From the NCBI GenBank assembly GCA_014523695.1, contig JAATVS010000611.1, positions 1-6,869 on the forward strand: a stretch of DNA of 6,869 bases, in the 5' to 3' direction. Numbering within the stretch: the stretch's first letter is position 1; each line of letters opens with the position of its first letter. Below, one piece after another: positions 6,190 to 6,869 of the stretch. The notes beneath the pieces are model-generated. The model was not told where the DNA came from, searched no databases, and was given only the letters and a program-made list of their open reading frames with translations. Both the position numbers and the translations under genes were made by a program. The stretch comes from Nitrososphaerales archaeon TH5895 (lineage in GTDB: Archaea > Thermoproteota > Nitrososphaeria > Nitrososphaerales > Nitrososphaeraceae).

Positions 6190-6434
6190 GGTTGGTTTCG
6201 CCTATTTTTCACTGTCGACTCAGACGCACTCTTAACATCAAATAGGTTCCCGTTTTTGTCTTTAGTCCACGCCTCTCACAATAGACGAAGAGTTTTGTGT
6301 ATGTACAGTGAGGTGCGACATTTTGGGCAGCAAACAACATATTGATTAGTGCCAGTATAAAACCATGAATGCCTACATCTCTTGCATGAAATTTCTAAAA
6401 CGATTTTCTGTTTTAATATTTTAGTTGTTAATAG
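6186..6434 (-). pseudogene. Decayed C4 zinc-ribbon gene, former first gene of the operon
   Basis: After a TAA at 6437-6435 the minus strand is open through 6276 and encodes a good zinc ribbon: ISCKRCRHSWFYTGTNQY, then VVCCPKC, giving C-x2-C-x15-C-x2-C. I recognise CKRC-x-HSW-x-YTG as a common thaumarchaeal zinc-ribbon pattern. A TGA at 6278-6276 interrupts the frame, after which it stays open and protein-like (EAWTKDKNGNLFDVKSAS) to a TGA at 6188-6186 that overlaps the next gene's ATG as ATGA. Such an overlap suggests the whole frame was once one protein of about 80 residues. One C-to-T change (CGA to TGA) would explain the internal stop. No ATG, GTG or TTG lies between the upstream TAA and the first cysteine, so the start is lost too or is a rare ATT/ATA/ATC codon. 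A functional short version ending at 6276 cannot be excluded. Confidence 0.55.
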
Positions 6435-6450
6435 TTAATAGGTATGTAGG

Positions 6451-6460
6451 TATATTAAAA
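6451..6460 (-). promoter_or_regulatory. Possible TATA box upstream of the zinc-finger/ATPase operon
   Basis: The minus strand reads TTTTAATATA, centred near 6455. It predicts a transcription start near 6428, just inside the open frame of the decayed zinc ribbon and about 240 bases before the 52-residue gene. It is one of three TATA-like elements in this AT-rich gap and cannot be chosen with certainty. Confidence 0.35.
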
Positions 6461-6480
6461 CCTTCTCTCATTGTATCAAA

Positions 6481-6558
6481 ATCTATCGATAGGAACTAGC
6501 TCTTTAAAATGAAGATAGGGGTCAAAAGTTACCACTCATGGGAATAATCTATCGATAG
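6481..6558. promoter_or_regulatory. Two copies of ATCTATCGATAG, probable operator or protein-binding sites
   Basis: ATCTATCGATAG occurs at 6481-6492 and 6547-6558, 66 bases apart, each holding the perfect 10-base palindrome CTATCGATAG (12 bases, TCTATCGATAGA, in the second). Similar bases follow (GGAACT and GAACTT). On the minus strand each palindrome lies 16-19 bases downstream of a TATA-like element (CTTATATG at 6572-6565; ATTTTAAAGA at 6510-6501), between the box and the predicted transcription start, the usual place for a repressor site. The region holds no gene and precedes the zinc-finger/ATPase operon. A replication-initiator or recombinase site is an alternative. Confidence 0.5.
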
Positions 6559-6581
6559 AACTTACATATAAGTTGCATTAC

Positions 6582-6600
6582 ATTCTGGAGTTAACAGAAT
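6582..6600. repeat. Inverted repeat just after the stop of the right-edge gene
   Basis: ATTCTG (6582-6587) and CAGAAT (6595-6600) are 6-base arms with a 7-base loop, one base beyond the TAG at 6604-6602. It may form a 3'-end hairpin. No T tract follows on the minus strand, so termination here is unproven. Confidence 0.3.
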
Positions 6601-6601
6601 C

Positions 6602-6869
6602 CTATTTCCTCTTTAATGGCCTTGTCATCAACACCTCCCGTTTGAGGCGTGCTAGTTTGGGATTTTTCTGAATCATCATTATAATTTCACTGAGTTTACG
6701 ATCTGTTTGTTCACGCAGCTCCTGCATCTCTTGTTCATATTTTTGACCCATTATTTGTTTCTCTTTTTCTAATTCATTAATTCTGGCTTCATTGGTTTTT
6801 CCAGTAGCTTCTAACGTTGAGTATTCCAGAAATGTAAGGTATTTCATGCATTTATTCGCATATATTTCG
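6602..6869 (-). CDS. C-terminal tail of a protein cut by the window edge, possibly a tyrosine recombinase (integrase)
   Basis: The frame is open from the right edge, giving 88 residues to TAG 6604-6602. An ATG at 6847 is in frame, but seven sense codons precede it (EIYANKC), so it is probably internal. The visible part is a coiled coil: YLTFLEYSTLEATGKT, a long charged helix (RINELEKEKQIMGQKYEQEM and onward to EIIMMIQ), then KNPKLARLKREVL and a basic end (RPLKRK). The segment YLTFLEYSTLEATG and the ending NPxLAxxKxEVL remind me of C-terminal extensions of tyrosine recombinases in Nitrososphaerales. This is memory of the family, and no catalytic residues (R, H, Y) are inside the window. If right, it marks an integrated element and fits the ATPase/zinc-finger operon alongside. 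Otherwise it is simply a coiled-coil protein fragment. Confidence 0.55.
   Translation of the reverse strand, partial: EIYANKCMKYLTFLEYSTLEATGKTNEARINELEKEKQIMGQKYEQEMQELREQTDRKLSEIIMMIQKNPKLARLKREVLMTRPLKRK

Noticed and set aside
6509..6547. 12-codon plus-strand open frame starting at ATG 6509
   Set aside because: It is too short, has no motif or conserved context, and overlaps a region that looks regulatory.

Overview
The window looks archaeal, most likely from an ammonia-oxidising thaumarchaeon of the Nitrososphaerales (Nitrosocosmicus/Nitrososphaera type). Three things point there. The left edge carries a double helix-turn-helix protein of a family I recognise from these genomes. Two genes have AT-rich TATA-like boxes centred 27-28 bases before the start codon, as in leaderless archaeal transcripts. 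Small C4 zinc-ribbon proteins are frequent. The DNA is AT-rich. This placement comes from remembered family resemblance, not from a search.

Layout, left to right. (1) 1-403, minus: 5' part of the double-HTH regulator, cut by the window edge. (2) 404-623: intergenic, with four TGTTA repeats spaced about one helical turn apart and the terminator of the next gene. (3) 624-2342, minus: a secreted, very acidic protein built from about 17 copies of a 25-residue Gly/Asp/Asn calcium-binding-type (RTX-like) repeat. (4) 2499-2736, plus: a small zinc-ribbon gene broken by a one-base frameshift; it is the only plus-strand gene. (5) 2775-3311, minus: a helical/coiled-coil protein of unknown function. (6) 3391-6189, minus: an apparent operon of a 52-residue zinc-binding protein, a 168-residue protein with a CxxC motif, and a 706-residue AAA+ ATPase resembling the helicase modules of mobile elements. 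(7) 6186-6434, minus: remains of another zinc-ribbon gene, with no ordinary start codon and an internal TGA. Its frame ends in an ATGA overlap with the 52-residue gene, so it was probably once the first gene of that operon. (8) 6435-6601: a control-like region with two copies of the palindrome-containing word ATCTATCGATAG. (9) 6602-6869, minus: the C-terminal coiled-coil tail of a protein cut by the right edge, possibly a thaumarchaeal tyrosine recombinase.

Taken together, the right half reads as part of an integrated plasmid- or virus-like element. It has a possible integrase, a zinc-finger/ATPase operon that could serve replication, and decaying small zinc-finger genes. The left part holds a surface/secreted calcium-binding protein and a chromosomal-type regulator. 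The element's borders are not visible. The candidate for something undescribed is the three-gene zinc-finger/AAA+ operon with its palindrome-bearing upstream region. The mobile-element reading is inference.
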